64,000 nucleotides of DNA, taken from NCBI GenBank assembly GCA_003439945.1, contig QVRM01003902.1, forward strand, positions 318,001-382,000, read 5' to 3'. The notes beneath the pieces are model-generated. The model searched no databases, was not told where the DNA came from, and saw nothing but the letters and a program-made list of their open reading frames with translations. The translations under genes and the position numbers were made by a program. Each line of letters begins with the position of its first letter. Positions within the stretch are counted from its first letter, which is position 1. The stretch is from Dermanyssus gallinae (Eukaryota; Arthropoda; Arachnida; Mesostigmata; Dermanyssidae). Of the stretch, positions 24,358 to 38,052 are shown in pieces.

Positions 24358-24935
24358 TAGCAACAGCATCAGCAGCAGCAGTAGCAACAACAACAGCTAC
24401 AACAACAGCAACAACAAAAACAATAGCAACAACAACAACAACAGCAACAACAAGCAATGGCGGCTTCAACTAACATGTAATCCATCGTGACAGGATCCGC
24501 ATGCGTTGCTCGAGCGCGATATGTCAGGAAATGTCGCCAGACGTTTGAATAATCGACGGGAAAACTGTGCTCTCGCATCTCCGGCGACAGCACAGTTTTC
24601 CTCTCCAGTTTTTTGGGTAATGCCCAATCGATCAACAACCTCAAACACGACGACAAAGCCGGCGTCATACCTCACGACATTACATCGTGTGTACGACAAG
24701 ATAGAAAGCGGATAAACATGTATCGCGCGTGTGTAAAGAGCATATGTAAGCCGTGTTGTTGTTCAGTAAGACGAAATTCCGTTTCTGCAGCCTCACGATG
24801 CGTTTGTTGCTACTGTTGTTGCGATTGTTGCGGTTGTTGCTTTAGTTGTTGCTATTCTTGTGGTGTGGTTGGTGCTTCAATTGTTGCTATTCTTGTTGCT
24901 AGTGCTGCTATGCTTGTTGTTGTTGTTGTTGTGTG
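24358..24935. repeat. Inverted pair of CAA-rich and TTG-rich tracts enclosing a hairpin
   Basis: An imperfect CAA/CAG-rich tract (24358-24456) is followed by an imperfect TTG/GCTGTTG-rich tract (about 24803-24935). They are roughly reverse complements, so the locus could fold back on itself. Between them lies a perfect 13-bp inverted repeat, GGAAAACTGTGCT (24559-24571) with AGCACAGTTTTCC (24589-24601), around a 17-base loop. A + frame at 24299-24490 gives a Ser/Asn-rich peptide driven by the repeat. Confidence 0.6.
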
Positions 24936-27900
24936 ATGTCGTTATTGTCGTCGGGAGTGCAACGATCGGGCAGCGAATAGAGTTCTGCAGCTGTACCAGA
25001 AGCCGTCGAACATTCCCGACTTGCAAGCGGACCTAAATGGTCCGTAATTAGTGGAAGGGGGCGGAGGAGGGGGGATCGGCATCGCTCTCTGCGCTCGGAC
25101 GGGCTGCACCATATCGGCTATCTCCTCTGCGATTGATTAGTCTCATCTGTTGTCCTCGTTGTGACGTCGTCCAATGGTTGCTGCTGTTGCTACCGCTTTC
25201 ACCGCCGCAAAGGTACGCCTCTGGCAAGCCAATGCCGCACGGGAAAGCGGAGGTTCGTCCGGCCGAATTTTGGTTGCGCTGCAATGCCTGGCTGCTTGGC
25301 CCTGCACATGAACGCTTCAGCCAGGAACCGATGCGAATTGGCTTCTAGCAAGTTGCTCCAGCGGAGAACACACCGGACTTTAGGGTCAGGCGCAGGCTTT
25401 GACAGTTTCCTGCATGCAGTGGGCAGAAATCTGTATTCCGTTGTTTTTATCTCTCTCTCCTTCTCTCTCTCTCTCTGTCTCTCTGTCTCTCTATCCCTAT
25501 TTTGATTTGTTTTTATCTGAGTGTGTCTTTTAGAGCAGGACCGTATGCATCTTCAATGCAGAACTGCCTCTACTGTTCCTTCTGTTAAACAGCGATGCAA
25601 CAAGGTTGTCACTACACCAATCTGATTAGTCGGCGGATTGTCTCCCGCAACAACAACGTTTTAAGCTATGATGCAACAACATAGCTGATCTGCGAAGCCG
25701 ATTGTGTATCGCTGAAAGCTCGCTCATTCAGACGGCTGTTATTAGTACGAACCTTAATCCAAAAGAGCAAATTGTATGTGTACCTTTTCTGTATACGGGT
25801 TCTTCAGCATTGCAGAAGCAGCAGCGACAAAATAAGTTTCGTCGACGAAAATAGGACTGCCTGTTTTAACGTAAGGACTTTTTTTTTCATGAGACCGTTT
25901 TCTCCGGTTGGCAAAATTATTTAAATTCTGTAATACCTCATCATTTTCAGCAATTGTAACAATTAAGAGCATTTTGCAGAAAAGGCTATCGCCCGTGTTT
26001 ATATATGGTTCGTTTTGTGTTAGTATCTAATAGGCTCGAAAAATGTTGACGAAATAAGTCTAACCGCGTCGAGAAGTGCAATCATGAAAGCCGTCCGTCA
26101 CTTGCTTCAAGCCATTTATTCTGCCGTCTATCATGCTGCATTAAGCGCTTTTAGAAAAGATGACGACAGAAAACGATCACTTGCGTAAGTGAACCAAACT
26201 TTGCGGCAAATCGTGCAAACTTTGTCATTACAGAATTCAAACTTTGAATCTAGCCATCTCACCCTTTGGCCACTAAGAACCATTTCGATTTCCAAAAGAG
26301 GAGACTATTCAAGTGCAGCATTTACATAGAAGCTATAGCGAAATTCGATAGTAACGATGCGTCTAAAGATCCTTACAGACATATCCTTGCGCGAAGTATC
26401 TTCTGTCTTCTGACTGTGTGAACAAAAATATGCGGGTTGTATATCTGATACGTCAAAAACTAGGACAATGAAGTACGCTTGTCTTAGCCTGTGGAAACGA
26501 AGAAGATCCGATTCGCGCAAGCAAGAAAGGATCCAACTCCTGAACGCAGTTATATGTGTTCTACCTAGCACTTCCTGACACGTCCGTTAGAAGGAGTATT
26601 GGTCGTCCTAAAGAAAGCGAGACGACGTAAGAAAATGTGTGCGGGCGGGTGTTAGACCGAAGCTAGGACTGTCCGCAGTAATGTGCTGAACGGCCTCGCC
26701 CTGCCTAAGTGTCAACATTATTTGCTTAGCTTTGGAGGGTTAAGGGATACACTCATGGGGACATTTTTTGTGTGAAAATTTCATTTATTTCACAACGGTA
26801 GTGTCCGTGGCTTCGTCAATCTTTCCCTGCTAGATCTGTAAAAAGTGCTAGAATGGTTTCGTAATCTGGGATCTCTGCCTGATTTTGATTGTTTCTACTG
26901 CCGGCCCACAGCCGGCGAGCAAGTATACAACTCCTCGCCGTCCGAGAAATATAGAGAACCTGCTTCATATATTGTCGTAAAACATCTTTCCAGTCGAGTA
27001 AGGTTTCCCATCGCGAGAAATGTCCCCGTTCTACCTCTACCTGCCTAGCTCAGCATTGACACAATCTTCAGCTCAAAAAGTCTCACAGCAGCGCACAGGA
27101 TAGTCGTCGAACCTCCCTTACCTCTAAATACATGGAGAAGATTGCTGCCCGGCATCCTTCGCCAATATATTGTGGAGAGAGGGACGAAAACTAATGAAAT
27201 GCTGATTCAGGGTGTGTAGGTGTTCAACCACTGGTTCATACGCGGGGACAATTGGATCGAATAGCAAAACAAGTCAAATGCCGACTTGTTAGCTCCAGGG
27301 ACATGTTGTGAATATTCCCCTTTGGCTGACGCACAACGCAGATATAAAGCTCCATTTTCGCTCCTCCAAGAAGTCGAGCCTCTTCCCCATCAAACGGGCG
27401 CTCGGTTTCTGCCAGCCGCTGCTGATATTCGATCCTATGTTGTCCATAGCGCTGCCCTCGTTCTGCAATTGACTGGGGGTCGCAGTGAGAGGCCCTTGCT
27501 GAACGTAAGGGGATTACGAATACGGATCGAAAAGTCGTGTCGGCTCTCCGCAGTTTCGATGTGTGAGGTGCTGGTCACATTATTGGCCCGCTAGTGAAAG
27601 CACTACAGGAGTTTTTACACCAGGCTTAAATTTCTCACCGCAAACCTTCTGAGACTGTCGCCACTCCGGGGTGTGGCTGTTCTCAATACGGCCATGAAAA
27701 CCATTGTTTCAAGGTTTGTGACGAAGGGTTCGAGGCATAATTGAGGCCATTGTTCGAAGTGTTAGCTAATAGATGACTACTATACTATCAGTGAGGACAC
27801 AAGTCGACCCGAGCAGGATCAATCATACGCATGGCAACACCCAACCGAGCCTTAGCCAGCACGCCTAAGGCGCTTCTGCTACTATGACATCAATATAGCC

Positions 27901-29689
27901 GATGGCTGACTGTTGATAAGTTGTTTGCCACCTTACCAATGAGAAATAGAGAAAGCGTTGAAAGTGCTCGTCCGTTCAAGCTGCCCAGAAATCAACTTGT
28001 TACACCACAGTAACATTACAGTTACAGTAGAAAGCCGAAGAGCTTCGGCATGCCATAACAGGCAGCCCGGGGCCCTTTGCTCTCATCGCACGTCGCGCAA
28101 CGTCCTGGACTCCTAGACCTTGTTTCGCATGGTAGCCTGTCGGCCTTGTTTGATTGGGCCATCCTGCGGCAGATGCAGTTGTTTTATAAGCACACAGCTC
28201 CTAGGCTGCTTGCAAAGTTATGGGCCTTACCGATGCCGTCACACTTAGACCAATGAGAATCGTATATCAGACCTCTCGGCGTCTCTACGTGTTTGCGTCC
28301 ACAGTCAAGCAAGCGCCACTATACATCTGATCAGAAGAAGCACGACTCCGTAGGACGACGGTAGGCTTGCAGACCGCATTAGTTGGGGTCCGCCCAGCCA
28401 ATATCACAAATTCACAGCGAGCGAACACGAAGATCGTGGTTGCTGATATGCGATGACCAGAAGATATTTCGAGCAACTGTAGACAGTTGCAGACGATCTT
28501 CCGGCTGACTGACTGAAACACAACGGTACACGTGTCCGATCAAAGTATTTTTGGTTTTGTTAGTCACGTAAGCTAAATTCGGCCTTGCTCTCCCTACGGC
28601 GTAGAGTGTGCCTTCGAAGTGGTAGGTTCGTTGGGGATGAAAGCGTACTTCACGTGCTACAGCCAGTGGTTTCAAGCACATGCGCATCTGCTTCTGCCGC
28701 TGGAATATGCCGGCAATACTGCCAGACGACTTATTATTATTATTATTATTATTCTTGTGCTTTGCTCATAGCGTCTCAAGGTCTTTCGTCAAGCGAGGCG
28801 TACATTGTCAATGGCTTTTGACAACATGCACTGCTCATTAATGATGTCAACCGACAACGTAGTAAGTGTGTGTGCTCTTTCTAACACTACTGTATCCGAG
28901 ATAAATAACGACCACGCTGTCTCCTCATCTAATTAGGAAATGTCTCTTCATCTAATTAGCGTCGACTACAAAACGAAACGTATCGTGCATTATTTTTTTT
29001 TACTTCAACGAATTGCTTTATGGCGCGTAGCTTTGTGCAGTTACTAGTATGGTATTCGTATCGATGAGTCGAATTTCTTAAGCGGAACTGTCGGCTATAT
29101 ACCAGTGATGATACAACACTTAACAACAAAACACGGATGCTTTTGGCCTAAATAACAAATTAACTTTTACACGTACTGCTACGTAGTAACAAAATATATA
29201 CGAGAACTGCATCTTTTTTTGTATTAAAATAAATAAAGGAAGAAAATAAAGCTTTTATAGTTCCTCTATTGAGACTTTCTTTTTCATATATATACACATA
29301 CATATATATCACATACATATATATCTTAAACGACGGTCACTGCTATTTCGTGAGTTTTGTGGCATATGCGCCATGCAAACATGTTACGCCCAACAGCAGA
29401 TCTCACAGAGACTATTAGTTGAATGTTGCAGTCATTTCGGGTGTTCAGGGCTGCTCTACGAAAATAAGTGCTATAACGCTGTTCGTTTGAAACTAGCTTC
29501 CTGTACACATTATCCTTGTCTACGTCGAGCATTTCCAAGAGGTTCTCACAGACTGCATTGCTGGGTGCCATCCCGCATCGATACGCTATTCAGCACGCAC
29601 AAAACATTTATCTATCATATGTATCAGGCTTGTGTCTTCTGCTTGACCGGTGTTTCATACTAGATTTTTAATAAGTCTTGTTTTATTAA
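24936..29689. other. Long stretch without a recognised gene
   Basis: Contains (CT)n near 25450-25492 and a short (TTA)n at 28731-28753. The - strand at 29326-29571 is open for 81 codons with a protein-like composition (many charged residues, CENLLEMLDVDKDNVYRKL near its start) but matches no family I know. Other frames of 60-100 codons overlap each other on both strands. Scattered donor- and acceptor-like sites are not enough to propose exons. Confidence 0.3.
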
Positions 29690-29945
29690 GTCACTATCCT
29701 CTGTCCCCTCCGACTTGGAATCGTCGTAAAGTATGTCTCTGGTACATCGAGCGTCGAACATTTGAGGTATCTAGGATTTCTCCAGCAGTCCTTGCGGCAG
29801 CAGCATGACCGCTGCCTTTCTTTTGTAGCATGGTTTTATTGTCTATTTTTAATGACCATCGCTCAAATAAAATTCGAAGAAATATCTTATCTATTCATTA
29901 ACTAGCTTACTAGTCCTCTAGACCACGCCGCCACTGGTGTGCCGT
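29690..29945 (-). mobile_element. Old copy of tRNA-derived SINE family B
   Basis: Aligned by eye with the copies at 38957 and 42750. Shared blocks are CTATCCTC(C/T)GTCCCCT, a CTTGGAA block, TATCTAGG(A/G)TTTC, CAGTCCTTG(C/T)GGCAGCA, and CATCGCTCAAA. It ends in CTAGACCACGCCGCCACT, the reverse complement of the tRNA-like A-box end. The B-box part is deleted or scrambled (about 29880-29905), so this copy is old and cannot be transcribed from its own promoter. Confidence 0.7.
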
Positions 29946-30634
29946 AATGGAGACGCATATATGCATATGTATATGCCCGTCTATCTAAATATTTGTATAT
30001 AGACAGGCTTCTTCACAAATTGTGACTTTTGTTTGACCTTAGTAAATATGGTAGTTGCTTGGTGACGCCACGCAATGTCTACGCCGAAGTACCTCATCTG
30101 CTTGCCTTAAACATTGGTTCCGGTGGTGGATATGGCCCGCGAATGACTTTTACCGCATTTTCCCGCCGCACCTGACTTCCGCCACCGCCGCCGCCGCCAC
30201 CTTTACCGTCAATAGGCAAATGCTGGCTGGATTTCTGGCAGCGGTTCTCAACGTGCCGAGTTCGTCGGAGTTCGTGGTCGATTTTCTACCTCTTCCTAGT
30301 TCTCCTTTCGTTTTGTTCCCGGCTCTACCGCGACTGGTCGGGGGCGTCGTCAGATAGAAACAGTGACGGCGAAGTCGACCACAATGAAGATTATGATCGT
30401 CGCGATCGTTACTGAAGATCGCCAATGGGCTTTGTGCACGCGAACGAGCGCTCACGCACGGGTTGTATCGTCGTCGTGCGTGACTCTACGAGGCAGCCCT
30501 CAGCTGCGTAACCTCAGCGCCTAGCCTCCCATTCACCATGTACTTACTTTCTGCACTCTCGCTTCGTCTCCTTGCATCGTCGCTCTCTTTCGTGTGTACG
30601 TCGTCTTCTTTGATACTTTCATCACACACACACA

Positions 30635-30676
<42 letters not shown>

Positions 30677-31109
30677 CACATTTTGCTGTTACGATGTTGC
30701 ATAGTTATAATACGACGAACCACCCGTTGGAGCGCTTGATCTGTTGTGCGCCCCACTGAATAGTAGAAGCAAAACAACCAGGCCCAGAGCCCTTTTGTGG
30801 TGCCGTATTGGTGGTCGGCCCAGTTTTGCAACGTGCATAGCCACTTTCAATGCCAACAGCGGCAGTGACCGCCATATTCACAGCAAGCCGTAAACATGCT
30901 GTGGTTATGTATAGGTACACATGTTTATATCAATATGCTAATGTGCGTATATACGCTAGTCATTTTCGGAAAAGCTCTTAGGAAGGCGCGATTGTCGACA
31001 ACCGGTTGCCTGTTTAGTCACGCCGATACGAAGTATACGGCCATAGGGATGTCTACCTTGCGGAGCTGCGTCATTTTAGGATGTCATAGCTGACCACGAC
31101 AGAATCTAG
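29946..31109. other. Spacer, partly G+C-rich, no recognised gene
   Basis: Bases 30055-30540 are G+C-rich with a short CCG-rich run (about 30178-30200) and open frames on both strands (100 codons each), but no recognisable motif. A (CA)n-(TA)n tract spans about 30624-30671. A - strand frame at 30705-30920 is Gly/Ala/Thr-rich and unassigned. Confidence 0.3.
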
Positions 31110-31394
31110 TCACTTTATGAGTTACCTCGTTTTAAAACCAATGCGTCGCTTTATGAAAAAGCGCCCAGTACTTTCATCGGTCTTCCTCTAAACGCCAGCG
31201 AATGCCTGGCAGGGGCGGAATTGCTCCAATCCTTATGGAATTCTACTATGGACTACCATATAATTGCAAACAATGCAGACCTCAATGTACGGCTGGTCTT
31301 GACTATCAGATTTAAGCAACGTAACACCCTCTCACTAATGAGAGTTCTTAGACGAGAGATGGGCCACTCGCTTCATAAGGGTCTTCAACTATGA
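31110..31394 (+). CDS. Unrecognised 94-codon open frame lacking a start
   Basis: Open from a TAG at 31107 to the TGA at 31392. Composition is protein-like: it begins SLYELPRFKTNASLYEKAPS, contains FIGLPLNASECLAGAELLQS, and later a basic stretch (RFKQRNTLSLMRVLRREMGH). There is no Met near the start, so if real it is an exon or element fragment. A CTAG immediately upstream could act as an acceptor but lacks a pyrimidine tract. No family recognised. Confidence 0.25.
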   Translation, partial: SLYELPRFKTNASLYEKAPSTFIGLPLNASECLAGAELLQSLWNSTMDYHIIANNADLNVRLVLTIRFKQRNTLSLMRVLRREMGHSLHKGLQL

Positions 31395-34300
31395 TGAAAA
31401 TCTCTGAGGTGGAATGTGTTCTCGCTTTTTCTTTTCCTTTTTCCCGTTCTTCTTCTTCTTCTTCGGTTTCATTAATTAGCAGCTGTGCAACGTGTATTAA
31501 ATTGCAAATGTTTTAAACAAAACCACGTATTTTCTCGGTCGTAAATTATACCGACCTTAACAAAAGTGCTTTCTTCCTTTTGTTAATGTGTTTAAATTAA
31601 GCAGCACCTTAGCTAGCACTTGAGATGTCGCTATTCCTTTCAGCGGCAATTTAACGCAGGTTATGCGATTAAGCATTCATGTTGTCCTCGGGTCCAGGCG
31701 GTAAGGCCAAGATTGATGATGCTACGTCGCTCTCGATCTGTGTGTGTACGTCTGTGTAGCCTCGTGTGAGAGGTTATGACATACAAGGTACGAAGATTGA
31801 AACATAATTAATATTGTCTCTCATAACCCAGACTCAGGTTAGTCAGCCTGTCGAGATCCCACGGTAGCTGGGTAAGTCAGTAAACTTAATTCTTAGTACG
31901 CACGCCAAACAATGCAATCCTGATCACGGAGAGCAACGCTTTGTATACCACTCCGTCCCGAGAGTTAACTGCGCCAGTTTAGAGCTGTTTCCATCCCGCG
32001 CAAAAGCTTATTTAGCATGTCAGACATTCATGATCGTAGTGCGCAGATTCGTAAATGCTTGAAATACAATTGTTGTATGAATGAGGGCTTCTAAGCTAAC
32101 TAGCTCAGTATTGTGAAAGAGGGGACAGTACACTAGGGGCATTATCAATGTAGCGCTATAGGTGTGTCGTTCTTTCCAAGGCATAAGAGCAAAAAGTTAT
32201 AATATGCCTGCAAATGTATTTAAAAAAACGCTTTTAGCTTAAAGGTAATCTCTAAGGTTGAGTTATCTGCCGCAACTTCTTGAATTTAAATAAAGTTTTT
32301 TTTCAGGCTGCGACTACTGATAGCAGTAGCTATATTTTATTCTGCTCCTGGTCATACAAATATGTGCGGTGAATCACTCTCATCATCAGCAAGGCACTTC
32401 TAAGTAAAGCAAGCGCCTTAGATAGCAAACGCTCGCAAATAGGCGACGTCCCATTATCTCGTTCAAACAAACCTGCTCATCTAAAACTGTATTTCTCAAC
32501 TACCTTGTACTCCTGAAAAACAGTTAAATTAACGGGGCAATTGTAAACACTCCGCAACAAAGAACAACAATAATTTTTCAAGCGACAGTCCAACTATGGA
32601 AAACTTCCTGCCGATATAGCAACTCCAGACATACTTTAATTCAAGTAGAATCAGACAGGTTACGATTTAACTAATGAACCATAATATATTTTCGATCGAA
32701 TTTGAAGGCCGAACCCCACTGGAACGCAAACATGAAAAGATACGTGGACACCGTTCATACCGGTACACAAAACCCTTGCAGGCCACGCAAGCCCGTTTAA
32801 GTACCCGCTCAGCAGACAAAGCCGTGGACCGTTCTGCTACGATGAAAACGCCACAGAAACGTAAATCTGTTGGGCGTAGACGATTCTGTCTGGGTAGGTT
32901 ACCGACACCATCTCTGTGACCCCCACATGAGTCTCTAAATCTGCAGATAAAGGACACATAAATGAATTATACCCTGCCTCATAAAAATACGATTGTGGGA
33001 CTTGATTCAGCCTGCGCTTTGTGTGTGTCAGACCAGCATCTGCTTGTCTCACCTGACCGTCTTCCATTACCTGATATCTTGTCTCCTCCATTCGGAGCTA
33101 TCAACAGCCCATTTTTGTGCCCACGCTTCCATCGTTTCTTCGTGCTAGTGCTTAAAACGGTACACGAAGTCGGTGATGCCATTAGACGCATCTTAATATC
33201 TGGTTTGAAGGCAGGGATTCAAGCATCTGTTGGCAAACATTCTGCGCGCCTGGAGCGCCGCGGAGAATAGAAAGGTCTGCCGTCCGTGGTAGCCCGAGCA
33301 GCTGTGCCATTTTTACTACCAACTGGTGAAGGGTCAAATTGTCTACAGACTGCTCAGAGGCAGCTAGTGTTGCAATTGCTGGCTACGTTCATTACTCATT
33401 ATTCCGTTTATTAATATTCATTATTTTGTTTATTAGTTCGTTCGTTATTCGAGGTAGTGTCAGGTAACGAGCTTTGAGTCGGAGGTAAGGTCGAAGCCAT
33501 TTAGTCGGGCTTGTGCGTTTTAACCGACACCACAAGGCTACGCCAAACCGTACCTAGTATGACAAACGTTTACTGAAGTTCCTGACCATCATCTAGACCT
33601 CCTCTACCTCAACGCGCTAGTTTAGCTAGGCTTCAAGTGACTGCAGTAATGACGCCTATGAGCAGCGAACTTTGATATGCATTGTACGGTGTTCTAAGTA
33701 TATATTTCATCTAATTATCACCAACGCCAATCCATCATCACGCCCACAGTTCAGAAGACGATAGCCTGTATCGCAACATATGATTTACATAAACTCTAAC
33801 GCATCATTATCGTAAAAACGCTAATAATGTTTTAGAGTTTAGCAGCTAACGAGTGGTTTCATGCCTTACTGTGAGCACAGTAAATTTTTCAATATGTCTG
33901 TATATATATACACGCCTTTCCTGTCGTAAAAGGGAGGGCAACATATCAAGTCTCGAAATAAGGACATCAATTCTTATGCATAGCCCAGCTTGATCAAGAT
34001 CGTGGCGCCGAGGCCTGGATAGCTAGTAAACAATGCTGCCCTGATTTCTGATGTGCTCGCTCGTGGATTCCATCGGCTATTTGCGTACAATGCTGCCAAA
34101 AGTCGCCAAAGACAGCTGTATTCGACAAACGTGTTCCCTTTTTTAGTTTACAAGTGTCTCGTGTCAGCAGTCTTTGGAGCAAATGAGATAGGGAAACTCT
34201 GTTTTTTCGCCGCTAAGCTTGAGTTCTTATTGCAGTATCACGAGGAACAATTTAGCGGCGTTTTGGCGCCACATAGTCCTCAATAATCAGTATCTCGCAG

Positions 34301-35230
34301 TTATGTCATTTCTAAGTGGCTCACGGGGATCGACGGTTTCTCTAACGAAGGCAGAACCGCAAGCCGGCGCGCCGGGAACAGGAACTGGAAGGTAGAATAA
34401 TAATCTGCGGAGATTAATTTAAACCGCTTGCTTGGGCGGTTTAGATACATGCTAGAACAAACTTGGTCCCAACGAGTGATTGAATTCCGCCAAATCCAAT
34501 GCGAGTATTACACGGAACTGGAGGGATTGTACAGCGAACGAGGAGATTAACACTACGGTTTGGTGTACTGGTACCGAATGACGCCACGTTGTAGCCCGAA
34601 AAGGATGAGATGACACGGTTTACGTAGATAGATGTGCACAAAGTAGCGCCAATATGCAACTGCTTTTTCTAGGGTAACCGAAGCGTAGAAAAATTGCGGG
34701 ACTCTTTCTATGACCTGGGAGTCGATGGCGAGGGGAAAGGGGTCATAATTAGAGGGGATTGCATGACGAAGGCGCTCCATGACGCCGTCACGTAACGACT
34801 AAACAGCGATCAGCGGTCTGTAAGTTTCTTGCTGGCCCATCGCCCGGGGCGTTAGTCGCTCCTTCTTCCCGGAGAAGACGGCAGATGAGACGTCTCGAGC
34901 GCGCCAAGTTTGCTGCTCGACGCCCGAAACGTCCTAGTAAGGATAACGTTATCTAGGTGCCAATGGCGGCTTGCCGCGAGGCGGGATCCCTTTTCCCCGC
35001 GGAATTAGGAGTCGTCTCTATTGGAATTGGTCGAACGGCAAAATAGAGGCGGCGCGGAAAACGTGCATTCGGTACGTTAACAGCAGCGCAAGGCTCGGAG
35101 TTGGATTGCGCAACGCCGATGGAAAGAGAGGCGCCAACATTTAAGCAGTCACAGCCATGGCCAAACGCCTGCAGAAGACCTATCGTGAGACAAATTAATT
35201 TTTTTAACATATAGTGTTCATGGAATTGTC
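31395..35230. other. Long stretch without a recognised gene
   Basis: Bases 32667-33290 are open in several frames on both strands and may be an unrecognised element. Bases 34320-35210 show - strand frames (75, 72 and 85 codons) that could be one broken protein but match nothing I know. An 8-bp hairpin (TAAACCGC/GCGGTTTA) sits at 34420-34443. The rest is AT-rich spacer. Confidence 0.3.
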
Positions 35231-35239
35231 ACGAGCTCG

Positions 35240-35770
35240 ATGCCGTGAGGCAAGATCCGCACTCAGAATGCTGATCGCCACGAGCAAGTCAAAGCCTGGA
35301 GGTAATTTGCGGACGCGGTGGAAAAAGACACCTGGGTTTTCCCATACCGCGTGGTTAATGGCGCCTCTCACCGCTGACCCCCTGCAGTGACAGATCTGTT
35401 CGCATCACAGCCAGGGCGAACGAAGAAGCACCGGCAGATCCTCCTGCGGATATCCCAATGGTGCCGGTGGACGGTGTGGAGGCCCCGCGGGAGCGGTTGC
35501 CCGGGAAAGTCTCCAGGCAGTTGCGACATACCTCTGGAGGTGGGCAAGCTCTTTGCTCACAGGTATCTAGAGATCGTTAAGGCAATGGCAATTTCGATAC
35601 TGCGGGACCCGTTTTCCCGCATATAGGAAACGGCGGACTTAGGCATATACCCAAGTCGAGGGTGGAGGACTGAGCCGTCAGCCTACAGGCCAATTTGCCT
35701 ACTGGATACCATGGGCCAAATGATTGAGAACATAATTCCCGGGTGACTCAACAACCCTTTTCGATTCCGC
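35240..35770 (+). pseudogene. Decayed LINE ORF2 fragment (R1-like linker and start of polymerase)
   Basis: AWR, a stop, then FADAVEKDTWVFPYRVVNGA (about 35275-35350) matches the W-x2-F-x8-DPWG-x-PYRVV linker motif of R1-type ORF2. EPSAYRPICLLDTMGQMIEN (about 35673-35731) matches the (P/E)SAYRPICLLDT-x-GK-x2-E block that opens the reverse transcriptase. A stop follows in the next line of sequence. The catalytic motifs A-C are absent, so only an internal piece survives. Confidence 0.75.
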
Positions 35771-38050
35771 AAATGAATCGTGGAACTCGTTAAAAAATGT
35801 TGTACTTTATGGACAGAAAGTCAGTGTTTTGTAATGATAGGAAAATTACTATATTTTTATACCGATGTAGTTGACCGGACATTACGAGTTATTCGATGGA
35901 CATACAGGCTGTTCGAGCGAAAATGCAACAAGCAATTACAAATGTAGCTATATCCGAAATCACTAGGCAAACAAAAATCGTAGTAGAAACGGCGCAAAAC
36001 ACGTCATGCTGTAAGATCGAAGTCGCCGAAAATCCCAATGGCTGACGATATGACAGACAGTTAAATCAGTGGGAACTACCGTCTCTTTTTAGTCAATGCC
36101 AGAATTCACAGATTGGGTTTAGGATTTGAAAATAAGTAGCGGTAGCGATCGCAAAATCAGATGCGATGGACTCGCACATGAAGAACTTAAGTTAACATTT
36201 CTGAATTAAGCAGCAAACATTTTGATTTTTCCCTTATATATATATATGTTTAGTGAGCGCACGATGATGTGATGCAGTTCGATCGGCTATCCTTTTCCTC
36301 CCGCTCTGAATAGAAAGATGAAGTGGGGAAGGAGGTAAATTGTTGGTTCGAACTGAACGGAGTTGTTATTATTTCCGGCTCTCTCACTACTTTAGGATAG
36401 TAACAAAACCACAGCGGAGCACGCAAAGCCCGATGCAGATGTGCTTATTTCAGCTCAGATCGGTCTGGCTCAGAACCGTCTAGAGCCTACCTCTGAAGAT
36501 GATAACATACGAGAAGATGTCGGAAACGATGGTGCCTGGCAGTGGCAGCAGCGGGGGCCGTACCATTAAAACACCGTAACAGCTCTTGATCCCTTGACTC
36601 GTGATACAGCTTGACCTTCTCGAGGCAATGACCCGATACGGGGTCTGTTCGGGGCTGATCTGTGCATGCGACGACCTGTGCATGATCGGGGTCTGTTTGT
36701 GTGTACATTTGTGCATGGTCGAATTAGTCCGGCTGTATTGCGGACTATTCCGAGTTGTGACAGTCACCGACACGCACGCATGCGCAGACGTACGTGCGCA
36801 TAACAAGCGTATCATCAGCGTACATACATCCATTTATGCGTGCACAGATGGACTGTTAACTGGGGGATAAACCCGGCGCCCCCCCCCCCAGTAGTACCCG
36901 CATCAGCAGTAGCAATTAGATCCATGCTCGTTTTCTCCTATGGGCAAGTACGCGGCTCCTAATACATAGTATAGGTGTGCACGGATCTACGCGCATCGCT
37001 CTATGAGGAGCGTGATACGCGGCTGAAGGAGGGGGGGGGGGTGGGGGCGAAAGGCGGTAATTTCTCTGCTATCGACCTTCTCGTATCTACGCTACGAGAT
37101 GCTCCGTATCCTTGTGGATATTCTGGGTCTGTTCTTCCGTGTGCTTCTGTGTATCCCTCTACAATTCGATAGGTCTATGGGTCCGGGATATTTGTCGAGC
37201 TGGACATTATGTGCTAGGTGGCTAACGAGTGTACCAGTTTGCAAGTAGAGCTTGTTCAGTTAATTGTTGTTGGTCAATTACCTAGCAGGTTGGCTAGGTA
37301 TGTTGTAGTGTTGTGTACACAACAAACGTGGAGCGCTATCCTAATTATAGTACAGCTGGCTGCATGCTGCTTCTATAGAGATGAATTTGCCGGTCAACAT
37401 CCAAACGGAGAAAGCACTACCTACAACAAATCCCCAATAGCCAGTTCCAGTCTAATCTCAAAACAACAAGTTTTGAGCATATCTATACTATTGTGTTACG
37501 GAAGGAGCATTGAAGAATTGACAGATGTTATAGTACAGGATCTTGATAGGAAAAACTTCACGCAATTAGATTTAGATTAAAGGGCCTCCGTTTGGAGTTA
37601 AAAACAGGTCACAACAGAAATACTGCCATGTTGAAAAACGCTAACCAAGTCTTCGCAGTTCGCCCGGCGCTTTGGAAGCAACATGATTCCTACCCTGTTG
37701 TTTTAATTTGTTCATTAGCAAAAATACGAAGAAGCGGTTTTGTAATTAAACTTGCGAGGAACGATGCTTAAACTATACTTCGGTCCTTGGCGTCATGAAG
37801 GAAAGTTTGCCGAAAATGAAGTGGCTCGTCTGCTGTTTTGCGTCACTATAAAGAGTAGCTGCTTTAAGCAAAGCCTCGTCTTCGACGTAAAACGAGGATC
37901 CCCGGACTCCGCTCGCGGTATCCAGCTGAGATGGTCTTGACTACCTGGCCTAGATGAGTTGAAACTACGGCCGCTGCAGCACACGTGTTCCCCGAGATCA
38001 ATTGTTCATCCACTGTGATATACGACTGACTAGTAAACTGTAGTGTATAA
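35771..38050. other. Spacer with unrecognised open frames
   Basis: The + strand at 37218-37580 is open for 120 codons (first codon GTG). It contains a hydrophobic stretch and ends in a charged segment (SIEELTDVIVQDLDRKNF). It matches no family I know and lacks an ATG at its head. The + strand at 37752-37940 is open for 62 codons. Runs of C near 36880 and G near 37028 are present. Confidence 0.3.
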
Positions 38051-38052
38051 TT

